DNA from: Nitrospiria bacterium
GTDB taxonomy: Bacteria > Nitrospirota > Nitrospiria > JACQBZ01
NCBI GenBank assembly: GCA_919901335.1
Contig: CAKKOZ010000088.1
Coordinates: 34,291-83,482 of the forward strand
Direction of reading: 5' to 3'
Length of the DNA stretch: 49,192 nucleotides
Positions 1 through 8,103 of the stretch are shown one piece after another. How positions within the stretch are numbered: position 1 is the stretch's first letter; each line of letters starts with the position of its first letter. The notes below the pieces were generated by a model that was given only the letters and a program-made list of their open reading frames with translations, ran no database searches and had not been told where the DNA came from. The position numbers were made by a program, and so were the translations under genes.

Positions 1-82
1 AAAATCCGGCGTGGTGGGGGAGAATCAAGTCCGGGGAGTTCCGGAAATATTACGAAAAAATGTACACGGGACGGGAAGCAAC

Positions 83-922
83 GTGAGGGTATTCGTGACG
101 GGGGGGGAGGGTCAACTGGGCCGGGCCATGGCCTCGACCTTTGCCGGTGATGAGCTCTATCTCGGCCGTCATTCGACGGAGGACATTACCCGCAACGAGA
201 TGATAGAAACCGTCATCCGTTTCAGACCCGATGTGATTGTCCATGCCGCGGCCATGACGGATGTGGATGCCTGTGAATTGAAACCAGACCAGGCATTCCT
301 TGTGAACGAACAGGGCACGCGCCATGTGGCTCAAGCGGCCAAGCAGACCGGTGCCTTGATGGTTTACGTCTCGACCGATTATGTATTCGACGGGACCAAA
401 GAATCACCCTATCTTGAGACGGATCCCACCAACCCCGTCAATGTTTACGGACAGTCCAAGCGGGCCGGGGAGCGGGCAACACAGGAAACGGCGGACCGCT
501 GGCTGATCGTCCGGACCTCATGGGTTTACGGTGAAGGGCGGAAAAATTTCGTGACCAACGTACTGGAATGGGCCAAAACACAGCCGGTCCTCCGATTGGT
601 AAAGGACAAAGTGGGGAGCCCGACATACGCGGTGGATCTGGCCCGGGCGATCCGTCACCTGATCAACGCTGGAGTTTCAAGCAGGACCTTCCATGCCAGC
701 GGCGAAGGGTGCTGTACCTGGGTGGAGTACGGGCAGGAGATTCTGAAGAGGGTCGGTGTTGAAAAAGAAATCGTTCCGATTCTATTCGAGGAACTCAAGC
801 GTCCGGCCCAACGGCCTTCCTATTCGGTCTTGAAGAATGCGCCACTCAATCAAACGGGTTTTACCATGCGTTTATGGAAGCCGGCATTACGGGAGTTCCT
901 TGAGAGTGGGGTCTTGAAGTGA
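83..922 (+). CDS. rfbD: dTDP-4-dehydrorhamnose reductase
   Basis: Reduces dTDP-4-keto-L-rhamnose to dTDP-L-rhamnose with NAD(P)H, the last step of rhamnose donor synthesis in the cytoplasm. The N-terminus MRVFVTGGEGQLGRAM is a Rossmann nucleotide-binding motif, VHAAAMTDVDACE is typical of the RmlD family, and VYGQSK supplies the Tyr-x3-Lys catalytic pair. I chose the GTG at 83 because the family starts right at this beta strand and GGGAAG lies just upstream. An in-frame GTG at 11 would add 24 residues unlike the family. The predicted 279 residues fit the usual length. The stop overlaps the GTG of the next gene, so it is co-transcribed with the ABC exporter. This implies rhamnose in the exported glycan. 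The other dTDP-rhamnose genes (rfbA, B, C) are not in the window and may lie upstream. Confidence 0.93.
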   Translation: MRVFVTGGEGQLGRAMASTFAGDELYLGRHSTEDITRNEMIETVIRFRPDVIVHAAAMTDVDACELKPDQAFLVNEQGTRHVAQAAKQTGALMVYVSTDYVFDGTKESPYLETDPTNPVNVYGQSKRAGERATQETADRWLIVRTSWVYGEGRKNFVTNVLEWAKTQPVLRLVKDKVGSPTYAVDLARAIRHLINAGVSSRTFHASGEGCCTWVEYGQEILKRVGVEKEIVPILFEELKRPAQRPSYSVLKNAPLNQTGFTMRLWKPALREFLESGVLK

Positions 923-1695
923 TTAATCGCCTGCTCCAGATCTACCGGTACCGCGCACTGATCCAGATCCTGATCATCCGAGAGCTGAAGGCGCGGTATC
1001 GGGGGACCTTCTTGGGTTTTCTCTGGTCCTTTGTAAATCCTCTGGTCCTGATGGCGATCTATGTGCTGGTCTTTTCGATCTATCTGCGAATGGATATGGA
1101 GAATTATCCTGTTTTCCTGCTTTGCGGGATCCTTCCCTGGGCTTGGTTTTCCTCGGGGCTCAGTGAGGCGACACTTTCTATTATCGGGAATGGCAGCCTG
1201 ATCAAAAAGGTCTATCTTCCATCCGAGATCTTTCCTTTAGTCTCTATCGGCTCCAACATGGTGCATTATCTCCTGAGCATACCGATCCTGCTTATTTTCA
1301 TTGTCTCTTTTGGGATGGAACCTTCTTGGCCGCTGCTTTTGTTGCCGCTTATCTTTTTGATTCAGTTTGTTTTCACCTACAGCCTGGCGCTCATCCTGTC
1401 TTCACTGGCGGTGCAGTTTCGGGACCTGCTTCATATTGTGCCGAACTTCTTGATGATCTGGTTCTTCCTGACGCCCATTTTCTATCCCATGACCCTGGTG
1501 CCGGAAAAGTACCGCGCCCTGGTGGACTTCAACCCGATGGCTCAACTGATCATGGCGTACCAGGACATTTTCTTTTATAATCGCATCCCCTCGATACCGG
1601 GCTTGGCGGTATTAACGGGCCTGTCCTGTGTTCTATTGGTCATCGGTTTTTCTCTCTTTGAAGCCCGTAAAGATCTGTTTGCGGAAGAGGTGTAG
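919..1695 (+). CDS. wzm: O-antigen/polysaccharide ABC transporter permease (Wzm type)
   Basis: Inner-membrane channel subunit that exports an undecaprenyl-linked polysaccharide to the periplasm. The protein (258 residues) matches the ABC-2 family: a cytoplasmic amphipathic start with IRELKARYRGTFLGFLW, six hydrophobic segments, and the conserved PNFLMIWFFLTPIFYP stretch around residues 175-190. A GTG start overlaps the stop of rfbD (GTGA), a sign of translational coupling. Three bases after its stop comes the ATPase subunit, forming a standard wzm-wzt pair. The substrate is inferred from context (rhamnose synthesis upstream, large glycan cluster downstream). A teichoic-acid type exporter (TagG) is the same family, but the type II secretion genes indicate an outer membrane. 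Confidence 0.92.
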   Translation: MINRLLQIYRYRALIQILIIRELKARYRGTFLGFLWSFVNPLVLMAIYVLVFSIYLRMDMENYPVFLLCGILPWAWFSSGLSEATLSIIGNGSLIKKVYLPSEIFPLVSIGSNMVHYLLSIPILLIFIVSFGMEPSWPLLLLPLIFLIQFVFTYSLALILSSLAVQFRDLLHIVPNFLMIWFFLTPIFYPMTLVPEKYRALVDFNPMAQLIMAYQDIFFYNRIPSIPGLAVLTGLSCVLLVIGFSLFEARKDLFAEEV

Positions 1696-1698
1696 TCT

Positions 1699-2442
1699 GT
1701 GGCGGCGATCGAATTAAAAGGCGTATCCAAGAAGTACCGGAGGCATATCGAGCGGCCGCTGGCCACCACGCTCAAGTCCTATTTCTTGCGTGACCTGTGG
1801 CATCGTCGCGATGACAGCAAGGATGTCATCTGGGCCCTGCACAACGTAGATTTCAAGGTCGGACAAGGGACAACCGTGGGGATTATTGGTCGAAATGGTT
1901 CTGGAAAAAGCACGCTGCTGAAGCTCATCAGCCGGATCCTGAAGCCTGACGTGGGAACGGTGACTGTTCATGGAAAGGTCGCGGCTCTGCTCGAATTAGG
2001 CGCAGGCTTTCATCCCGAACTCACCGGGAGGGAGAACGTCATCATTAACGGGATTATCTTGGGGCTGACCAAAAGTGAGATCAAGTCCAAACTGGATGAG
2101 ATCATTGACTTTGCCGAGCTTCGGGAGTACATTGATGACCCGATCCGGACCTATTCCAGCGGGATGTATATGCGCCTGGGTTTTTCAGTCGCGGTGCATA
2201 TCGACCCCGAGATTCTCCTGATCGATGAGGTTCTTGCCGTGGGCGATGCCGCCTTTACGAGAAAGTGCATGGACCGTATGAACCATTTCAAGAAGGTGGG
2301 GAAAACCATGGTGCTGGTGACCCACGACCTCCGAATGGTCCGATCCTGGTGTGATGAAGGCATCTGGCTGAATAGGGGCGTTGTACAGATGCAAGGGAAT
2401 CCCGGCGACGTGGTCGAGGCCTATGCCAAAGAAACGCTTTAA
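1699..2442 (+). CDS. wzt: O-antigen/polysaccharide ABC transporter ATP-binding subunit (Wzt type)
   Basis: ATPase that drives the Wzm channel at the cytoplasmic face. Visible motifs: Walker A GRNGSGKST near residue 63, GAGFHPELTGRENV typical of the polysaccharide-export subfamily, signature YSSGM near residue 153, Walker B ILLIDEVLAVGD near residue 173, and the switch histidine in VTHD. At 247 residues it lacks the C-terminal carbohydrate-binding domain found in the long Wzt proteins that recognise a chemically capped chain end, so export should not depend on a terminal cap. The GTG start sits three bases after wzm. The last 20 bases overlap the start of the first pseudopilin gene, which ties the exporter to the secretion operon. 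Confidence 0.93.
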   Translation: MAAIELKGVSKKYRRHIERPLATTLKSYFLRDLWHRRDDSKDVIWALHNVDFKVGQGTTVGIIGRNGSGKSTLLKLISRILKPDVGTVTVHGKVAALLELGAGFHPELTGRENVIINGIILGLTKSEIKSKLDEIIDFAELREYIDDPIRTYSSGMYMRLGFSVAVHIDPEILLIDEVLAVGDAAFTRKCMDRMNHFKKVGKTMVLVTHDLRMVRSWCDEGIWLNRGVVQMQGNPGDVVEAYAKETL

Positions 2443-2830
2443 TTCCGTCGCTGAGAAAGGTTTTACCCTTATCGAAATATTAATCGTTGTCGGCATCATA
2501 GGCCTCATCGCCTCCCTGGTCGTGCCTAATCTCCTGGGCCGATACGAGAGGGCCAAGGGGGAGATCGCGAAGGCCCAGGTGGAGATGCTCTCGTCGGCCG
2601 TTCAGGCCTTCATCCTGGATACGGGAAGATGCCCCAAGTCGCTGACGGACCTGATCCATTCGGACGATTCCAAATGGGAGGGGCCTTATCTTTCAAAAGA
2701 TAGGATCCCCCTGGACCCCTGGAACCGGGATTACCAATACAAATGTCCGGGAGAACATGGCCGCTTTGACATCTATTCCCTGGGGCCAAACAACCGGTTT
2801 GATGAAGAGAGTATAAAGAGCTGGGAATGA
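2423..2830 (+). CDS. gspG: Type II secretion major pseudopilin, GspG-like
   Basis: Major pseudopilin that polymerises in the inner membrane and periplasm to push substrates through the secretin. The prepilin peptidase site is clear: leader MPKKRFNSVAEKG, then FTLIEILIVVGIIGL with Glu at +5. The C-terminal part has the GspG look (GPYLSKDRIPLDPWNRDYQYKCPG and SLGPNN), where the calcium-binding loop of the family lies. The ATG at 2423 gives 135 residues; it lies inside the 3' end of wzt (20-base overlap, different frame). The stop overlaps the ATG of the ATPase gene. A type IVa pilin is less likely because of the GspG-like C-terminus and the complete set of Gsp partners that follows. Confidence 0.92.
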   Translation: MPKKRFNSVAEKGFTLIEILIVVGIIGLIASLVVPNLLGRYERAKGEIAKAQVEMLSSAVQAFILDTGRCPKSLTDLIHSDDSKWEGPYLSKDRIPLDPWNRDYQYKCPGEHGRFDIYSLGPNNRFDEESIKSWE

Positions 2831-4512
2831 TGCTCATTGGAGATCTACTCATAAAGCTCTACGGCCTCAAGATCGAAGACATCGACCGGGCCCTGGAGAT
2901 CCAAAAACAAGTCGGGGGCGCCATCGGACAGCTCCTGATCCAGATCGGTTTAATTAATGAAACCCAATTGATTCATGCCCTCTCCGGGCAACTCAAACTC
3001 CCCGTTTACAATCATGAGAACGGCCTTCCCGATGTTGAAGGCCTACGGTCCTACCTGGAGGGAAAAATCGCCATCGACTTTGTCGTCAAGAACAAATTTG
3101 TCCCTGTGAGGATAGACCCTAAAGACCGAAAGGTCACTTTTATAACGAATGACCCGTTGAATAATTCTCTCCTGGATTACCTTGTCAAGTCCATGGACTA
3201 CGATCTGCAAATTCAATTGGCCCCTGAGGAGGTCATCAAGGATATTTCGAAAGCCTATTCTGCGGATTCCGTGGGGGAGACGGTTTCGTTATACATCAAG
3301 GAAACACCGGAGAGACTCAAAGAGATGGCCTTTGAGGCGCCGGTCATTAAATATCTCAACGGCCTCATCAGTCGGGCGGTGGAGTTAAGGGCCTCCGATA
3401 TTCATATTCAACCGTACGGAACGAAATATAAGATCCGGTTCAGAGTCGATGGCGTACTGCATGATACGGACTCGATCCCGGAGGAATTTTATCTTGCTCT
3501 GGTATCAAGGGTCAAGCTTCTTTCGAGCTTGAATATTGCGGAAAAGAGACTGCCTCAGGATGGAAAGTTAAGCACCCGGGTGAGTTCAACCATTCTGGAC
3601 ATCCGGATATCCACCCTCCCCACCGTGGGGGGCGAAGATGTCGTCATGAGGCTTTTATATCGGGAGAGACTCCACTTTGATCTGAGGTCTCTTGGGCAGA
3701 AAGAAGACCACTATCGCATGGCCGGGGATATGCTCTCCAAGCCCTACGGGATGATCCTCGTCACGGGGCCGACCGGTTCAGGAAAGACCACGACCCTTTA
3801 TTCGATGCTCACCTCCCTGAACAATAATGAAAAAAAAATCGTGACCATCGAAGACCCCGTGGAGTATCAGATTGAAGGTCTCAATCAGGTCCAGGTCAAA
3901 ACCGATATCGAATTGACCTTCGCCCATGCCCTCCGGTCCATCTTAAGACACGACCCGGACATCATCATGGTGGGGGAGATCCGCGACGTGGAAACAGCCA
4001 GGATATCCATCCGATCCGCCCTGACAGGCCATCTCGTTTTCTCCACACTCCACACCAATGATGCGCCCAGCAGCCTCTTTAGGTTTTTAGAGATGGGCAT
4101 TGATGACTATTTAATCAACGCCTCTGTGATCGGCATGATGGCCCAGCGGGTTGTTCGAACCAACTGCTCCTTCTGCATCCAGCCGGACCCCCTCCCTCCC
4201 CAGGTCCTGACCCAGTACCGGATCCCTGAGCTCTATGAAAAATTCCGCGACGTGGTGGGGAGCGATATCCAATTCAAAAGAGGGAAGGGATGTCATCGGT
4301 GCGTGGGGACAGGGTATCGAGGGCGGACCGCGATATTTGAGGTGCTGGAATATGACGAAGGCCTGAAGGAGATATTTTTAAAGCAACGATCCCTTGAAGC
4401 GATCCGGGCCTCCCTTCAGTCCCGCCCTGATTTCAGAACGCTCAGAGAGGATGGGATCCTAAAGGTCATCAACGGGTTGACCACCCTGGAAGAAGTTTTG
4501 AGGGTGACCTGA
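2827..4512 (+). CDS. gspE: Type II secretion assembly ATPase, GspE/PilB family
   Basis: Cytoplasmic hexameric ATPase that powers pseudopilus assembly. The first ~150 residues form an MshEN-type N-terminal domain. The core has Walker A GPTGSGKTTT near residue 313, an Asp box, and Walker B IIMVGEIRD near residue 379. The His box includes GHLVFSTLHTND. Toward the C-terminus CSFC and CHRC form the four-cysteine zinc site typical of GspE/PilB. Length (561 residues) is normal. The ATG overlaps the stop of gspG and the last base of its TGA starts the next ATG, so the genes are translationally coupled. PilB is the same family; the pseudopilin, GspK, GspL and secretin neighbours decide for type II secretion. 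Confidence 0.94.
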   Translation: MMLIGDLLIKLYGLKIEDIDRALEIQKQVGGAIGQLLIQIGLINETQLIHALSGQLKLPVYNHENGLPDVEGLRSYLEGKIAIDFVVKNKFVPVRIDPKDRKVTFITNDPLNNSLLDYLVKSMDYDLQIQLAPEEVIKDISKAYSADSVGETVSLYIKETPERLKEMAFEAPVIKYLNGLISRAVELRASDIHIQPYGTKYKIRFRVDGVLHDTDSIPEEFYLALVSRVKLLSSLNIAEKRLPQDGKLSTRVSSTILDIRISTLPTVGGEDVVMRLLYRERLHFDLRSLGQKEDHYRMAGDMLSKPYGMILVTGPTGSGKTTTLYSMLTSLNNNEKKIVTIEDPVEYQIEGLNQVQVKTDIELTFAHALRSILRHDPDIIMVGEIRDVETARISIRSALTGHLVFSTLHTNDAPSSLFRFLEMGIDDYLINASVIGMMAQRVVRTNCSFCIQPDPLPPQVLTQYRIPELYEKFRDVVGSDIQFKRGKGCHRCVGTGYRGRTAIFEVLEYDEGLKEIFLKQRSLEAIRASLQSRPDFRTLREDGILKVINGLTTLEEVLRVT

Positions 4513-5711
4513 TGGATTATAAATATCGGTGCGTTGATATTTCGGGAAAGGAAGTTCGGGGAGCATTGCCCGCCCTGGACATCGGCGATGCCAAATCCAG
4601 GTTGAAGGCGATGGGACTCATCGCGATTGAGTTGGCTGAAAGAAAGGACCTGTTTGTGAGGGAATACGGAGGTCGGAAAAGGATCACCGATACCGATTTA
4701 TACCATCTCTCGAAGGAATTGAGTGTTCTTTTAAGCGCGAGGATCACGATTGATAAGGCGATGGAGACGCTGATCGCCTCCGTCTCAAACGGAGCCGTCA
4801 AGGCCACGATGCAATATGTGTTAGGTGAAATGAAAGGGGGGAAGCGGTTATCCCAGGCCTTTGAAGAGACCCGGCGTTTCAACCCACTCGTGAATGTCAT
4901 GATCCGGGTCGGTGAGGATGTCGGGGATCTCCGATCGGCCTTCGAGAACATTGCCGAGTACATGCATTTTAAAATACAATTCAAGAACGAGATCCGAAAC
5001 GCAACCACCTATCCTCTTTTCCTGGTCGTCGCCAGCATGGTCACCCTTCTGGTGATCGTTAAATTAATCCTGCCGCGATTTTTCAGCATCTTTGGTCCCG
5101 ACAAGGCGTCGTTGCCCTTTGTGACCAAGGCGCTCTATTCCATCAGTCAATCCATCAATCTCACCAATCTACTGATCCTCCTGGTTCTGATGGGTCTCAT
5201 CGGGTTGGGGCTCCGGCGGATCAATCTCAGGGAGATGTTTCAAAAAGTCTACTCCTACCTGATCTTTATCCCCTTTTTAAAGAACATGATCATTTATCTT
5301 GAGCTGTCGAGGTTTTCCTATGCGATGTATTACATGCTCAAGGGGGGTGTTGAATTCATCCATGCCTTGCGGTTATCAACGGGCCTGATCCAAAACACCC
5401 CGATCCGGGTTGCCGTGGAAAGAACCCTCCCCCCGATTAAAGAAGGGAAAAGCATCGCCGAGGTGTTTTCTTATATCAGTTTCCTGCCCCCGATGATGCC
5501 CGGCATGCTGAGGGCGGGTGAAGCCAGCGGTAATCTGAAGGAGATCTTTTTTGAACTCTACCGTGTCTTTAATGAGCGCTTTACCAATTCCATGAAAAGG
5601 CTGGGCGTCCTTCTGGAACCCGTCATCATCACGATCACGGGGATCGTGATCGGGATCATCGTCATCTCATTGATGCTGACCGTCATGAGCGCCAGCAACA
5701 TCCGGTTATGA
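4512..5711 (+). CDS. gspF: Type II secretion inner-membrane platform protein GspF
   Basis: Polytopic platform protein that couples the ATPase to pseudopilus growth. The 399 residues contain the two repeated cytoplasmic T2SSF domains: the first has LSKELSVLLSARITIDKAME and FNPLVNVMIRVGEDVGDL, the second LSRFSYAMYYMLKGGVEFIH and MPGMLRAGEASGNLKEIF. Three membrane segments lie near residues 170-190, 220-240 and 370-395. Start and stop overlap both neighbours (TGATG at the start, ATGAG at the end). Length and layout are those of GspF/PilC; the type II assignment rests on the operon. Confidence 0.94.
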   Translation: MDYKYRCVDISGKEVRGALPALDIGDAKSRLKAMGLIAIELAERKDLFVREYGGRKRITDTDLYHLSKELSVLLSARITIDKAMETLIASVSNGAVKATMQYVLGEMKGGKRLSQAFEETRRFNPLVNVMIRVGEDVGDLRSAFENIAEYMHFKIQFKNEIRNATTYPLFLVVASMVTLLVIVKLILPRFFSIFGPDKASLPFVTKALYSISQSINLTNLLILLVLMGLIGLGLRRINLREMFQKVYSYLIFIPFLKNMIIYLELSRFSYAMYYMLKGGVEFIHALRLSTGLIQNTPIRVAVERTLPPIKEGKSIAEVFSYISFLPPMMPGMLRAGEASGNLKEIFFELYRVFNERFTNSMKRLGVLLEPVIITITGIVIGIIVISLMLTVMSASNIRL

Positions 5712-6100
5712 GAAAGGGGTTCACGCTGATTGAAATCCTGCTGGTGATGACGCTGATCGGGGTGATGTTATCCGTGGTCCTTCCGGTTTCCTATTCGATG
5801 GTCAAGCGCTACCAGGAATCGCTGGAGGCGGAGAAGGTGTTGATGCTCCTTTCGTCTCTAAGAAGGGAATCCTTTCTCTACAGCCGGGAGATGCGGATCG
5901 AAACCCAGGAGGGGGGCTTGATCATGGGGGATCATGAAGAAAAGAGATTCAAGGCCGTCTTTATCCATGCGGACCAACCCATCCTCTTTTATAAAAATGG
6001 GACGAGCTCGGGAGGGCAATTAGGGTTGAGGATGGAGAGCGGTTCCTATCTCATCCAGATCCAGGGCCCCTCGGGCGACATGAAACTCGTCCGACAATGA
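5708..6100 (+). CDS. gspH: Minor pseudopilin, GspH-like
   Basis: Small prepilin-like protein of 130 residues with a four-residue leader, MRKG, cut before FTLIEILLVMTLIGVML (Glu at +5 present). The rest is a short soluble domain without obvious motifs. The position after gspF and before three other minor pseudopilins matches GspH, which sits below the I-J-K tip of the pseudopilus. Sequence identity to named GspH proteins cannot be judged by eye, so the letter is assigned from gene order. The start overlaps the gspF stop by four bases. Confidence 0.82.
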   Translation: MRKGFTLIEILLVMTLIGVMLSVVLPVSYSMVKRYQESLEAEKVLMLLSSLRRESFLYSREMRIETQEGGLIMGDHEEKRFKAVFIHADQPILFYKNGTSSGGQLGLRMESGSYLIQIQGPSGDMKLVRQ

Positions 6101-6107
6101 GAAGGGC

Positions 6108-6536
6108 ATGTTGAAGGGAAACAGGGGATTCCTTCTCATCGATGTCTTGATCGCCGGTCTCATCCTGTCCGCCAGCATTGCGGCAACGATGTATCTCTTC
6201 CGACTTGGCTTCGAACATCTCCAGGACAGGGCCCATGTCTCCAACGCCCTTTCCTCGAAACTACCCCAGTCCCTCAACCTGCTCCAGGTCACCGACCTGG
6301 AGCAAAAACAGGGCGTTGAGGAGATGGGAGGGGGTGTGACACTGGCCTGGGAGTCGGAGATCCTGGCGAGGACAAGGCCCGTGATGGGGACAGGGGAATC
6401 AAGCCTCCCCGGGGCCCATGAACTTTTCCTCTACCAGGTGAATTTTAAGCTCATCTATGGGAGTCATGCCAGGGAGTACGAGCTTCATGCCTTTCGGTAT
6501 AAGACGCTGGGTTCGCCTTCAGAGGGCGTATTCTAA
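6108..6536 (+). CDS. gspI: Minor pseudopilin, GspI-like
   Basis: Prepilin-like protein of 142 residues: leader MLKGNRG, then FLLIDVLIAGLILSASIA. The +5 residue is Asp instead of the usual Glu. The remainder is a small periplasmic domain. By order (H-I-J-K) it is GspI, the nucleator of the pseudopilus tip complex. GAGAAGGG stands just ahead of the ATG. Its 3' end overlaps the start of gspJ by about 50 bases. The GspI label is positional; the prepilin family is clear from the leader. Confidence 0.78.
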   Translation: MLKGNRGFLLIDVLIAGLILSASIAATMYLFRLGFEHLQDRAHVSNALSSKLPQSLNLLQVTDLEQKQGVEEMGGGVTLAWESEILARTRPVMGTGESSLPGAHELFLYQVNFKLIYGSHAREYELHAFRYKTLGSPSEGVF

Positions 6537-7197
6537 AGAAGGGTATACCCTCATCGAGGTCCTCATCGCGACGGCGGTCTTCAGCGCCATGGTCACCCTT
6601 GCCTCCCTGGCGCTCGATCAGGGCCTGAGACAGTACCGGGGGCTCATGGATCGTGGGATCACTTTTTGGGATAACGCCCGGTACCTCTGGATGAATAAAA
6701 GTTTTGCTTCGGCGGTGGATTATTATGTCCATTCCCGGGGGGACGGATGGTTTCCCTACTTCCGGGGCACCCAGGAAATCATCTCGTACGTCTCCGGTTC
6801 CCCCCTGGCGGGAGATCAGCCTGTGATCGTATGGATCCGAAACGAGCGCCAGGAGGACGGCCGTCGCTCGTGGGTCTATTACGAACAGCCGGTTTATGCC
6901 AAGGGACTCGAAGCGATCGAGCGGGACACCCTCTTCGGGGATTTTAAAAAGGGGAATTCGATCACGCTCCTTAAGGATCTCGAAGCCCTGACGGTCTCGT
7001 TCTATGGCTATGATCCCATGAATAAGCAAGCGTCCTGGACCGCCGATTTTGACGGCCGCAAGAGACGGTTCCTCCCCGAGTTGATCAAGGTGGATTATCA
7101 GGACACGGAGGAAAAAGTAAAAAAAACGATGTTATTTGGGATCAAGACCCATTCACCGATGAAGACGGTTTACAACGAGCGATACCCCCATGAATGA
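6487..7197 (+). CDS. gspJ: Minor pseudopilin, GspJ-like
   Basis: Prepilin-like protein of about 236 residues. From the ATG at 6487 the leader is MPFGIRRWVRLQRAYSKEG, cut before YTLIEVLIATAVFSAMV (Glu +5). In-frame ATGs at 6457 and 6466 would give a longer leader and deeper overlap with gspI, so 6487 is preferred but not proven. The larger soluble domain, and the position between I and K, fit GspJ, part of the I-J-K tip complex. The stop overlaps the start of gspK by eight bases. Confidence 0.8.
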   Translation: MPFGIRRWVRLQRAYSKEGYTLIEVLIATAVFSAMVTLASLALDQGLRQYRGLMDRGITFWDNARYLWMNKSFASAVDYYVHSRGDGWFPYFRGTQEIISYVSGSPLAGDQPVIVWIRNERQEDGRRSWVYYEQPVYAKGLEAIERDTLFGDFKKGNSITLLKDLEALTVSFYGYDPMNKQASWTADFDGRKRRFLPELIKVDYQDTEEKVKKTMLFGIKTHSPMKTVYNERYPHE

Positions 7198-8101
7198 GAA
7201 ACAGAAGGGCTCGGCGACCCTCCTGACCCTCTTCGTCTCCGCCATGCTTATTACGGTGGGCATTGGGTTCAACGGGATGGTGAAGGAACACCTGAAGGCC
7301 GCAGAGGACTTGAAGGTCAAGACCGAGGCGATGCTCCGTGCGAGGTCGGCCCTGGACACCCTGACGTATCTCCTCCTGAGCGGAAAAAAAACCTCCAGGG
7401 AATATCTCCTTCAAGCGAACGAACGACTTCTGGACCTTCCGAGGATCCCGCTCAACGGTGATCCCGTGACGGTCGAGGGGGAGGTCAAGATCAGCCTCCA
7501 GGACAGCCACGGGCTGCTCTCATTGACCTCCTTAAACGAATCCGCCGTAAAGCGGCTGATCGAACAGGTGTCGGGCGAAAATGCAGGCGGGATCATGGCG
7601 GGTTATCTGGATTGGACGGACCGCGACCGGTTGATCCGGGTGAATGGGGCGGAAGAATCCTACTACCATTCCGTCGGGTTTCCATACGAGCCGAGAAACT
7701 ATCCCATCCAGTACAAAGAGGAGATGGCCCTGATCAAGGGGATGACGAAAGAGCTGTATCAAAAAATCGAACCCTCCATCACGCTCCTTCCTTCGTTGGG
7801 TTTTAATCCCAATACCGCCTCGGAGGCTGTTTTAAGGGCCTATCTCAATATTGACACGGATGCCGCGAGAGGGCTGAAAGAGGCCATCGCTCAAAGACCC
7901 ATCCTATCCGATATCGAGTTATTTGCCCTGACGGGAAGACAAATCGCGACGGATGAAGGGGTCTATTTTTACCCCTCTCGCTGGATGGAGCTCACCCTTC
8001 AAAGCGGGGCTCCCGATCCGGTTTATACGATTCATGTGGGGATGGATACCCGTCCAACCCTCCGGGCCCCCTACACCCTCGTCTACTGGAGGGAGGAATA
8101 G
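7190..8101 (+). CDS. gspK: Type II secretion tip pseudopilin GspK
   Basis: The large minor pseudopilin (303 residues) that caps the pseudopilus tip. Leader MNEKQKG is followed by SATLLTLFVSAMLITVGIGF, which lacks Glu +5, the known hallmark of GspK. The soluble part carries GspK-like segments: SLTSLNESAVKRLIEQ, YLDWTDRDRLIRVNGAEESYY and FNPNTASEAVLRAYL, the last belonging to the helical insertion domain. The ATG overlaps the gspJ stop. Family assignment is firm on domain content, not only order. Confidence 0.9.
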   Translation: MNEKQKGSATLLTLFVSAMLITVGIGFNGMVKEHLKAAEDLKVKTEAMLRARSALDTLTYLLLSGKKTSREYLLQANERLLDLPRIPLNGDPVTVEGEVKISLQDSHGLLSLTSLNESAVKRLIEQVSGENAGGIMAGYLDWTDRDRLIRVNGAEESYYHSVGFPYEPRNYPIQYKEEMALIKGMTKELYQKIEPSITLLPSLGFNPNTASEAVLRAYLNIDTDAARGLKEAIAQRPILSDIELFALTGRQIATDEGVYFYPSRWMELTLQSGAPDPVYTIHVGMDTRPTLRAPYTLVYWREE

Positions 8102-8103
8102 GC

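Noticed and set aside
1..82. A gene reaching the left edge of the window
   Set aside because: The in-frame extension of rfbD from GTG 11 is unlike the family, and no other frame gives a recognisable product.
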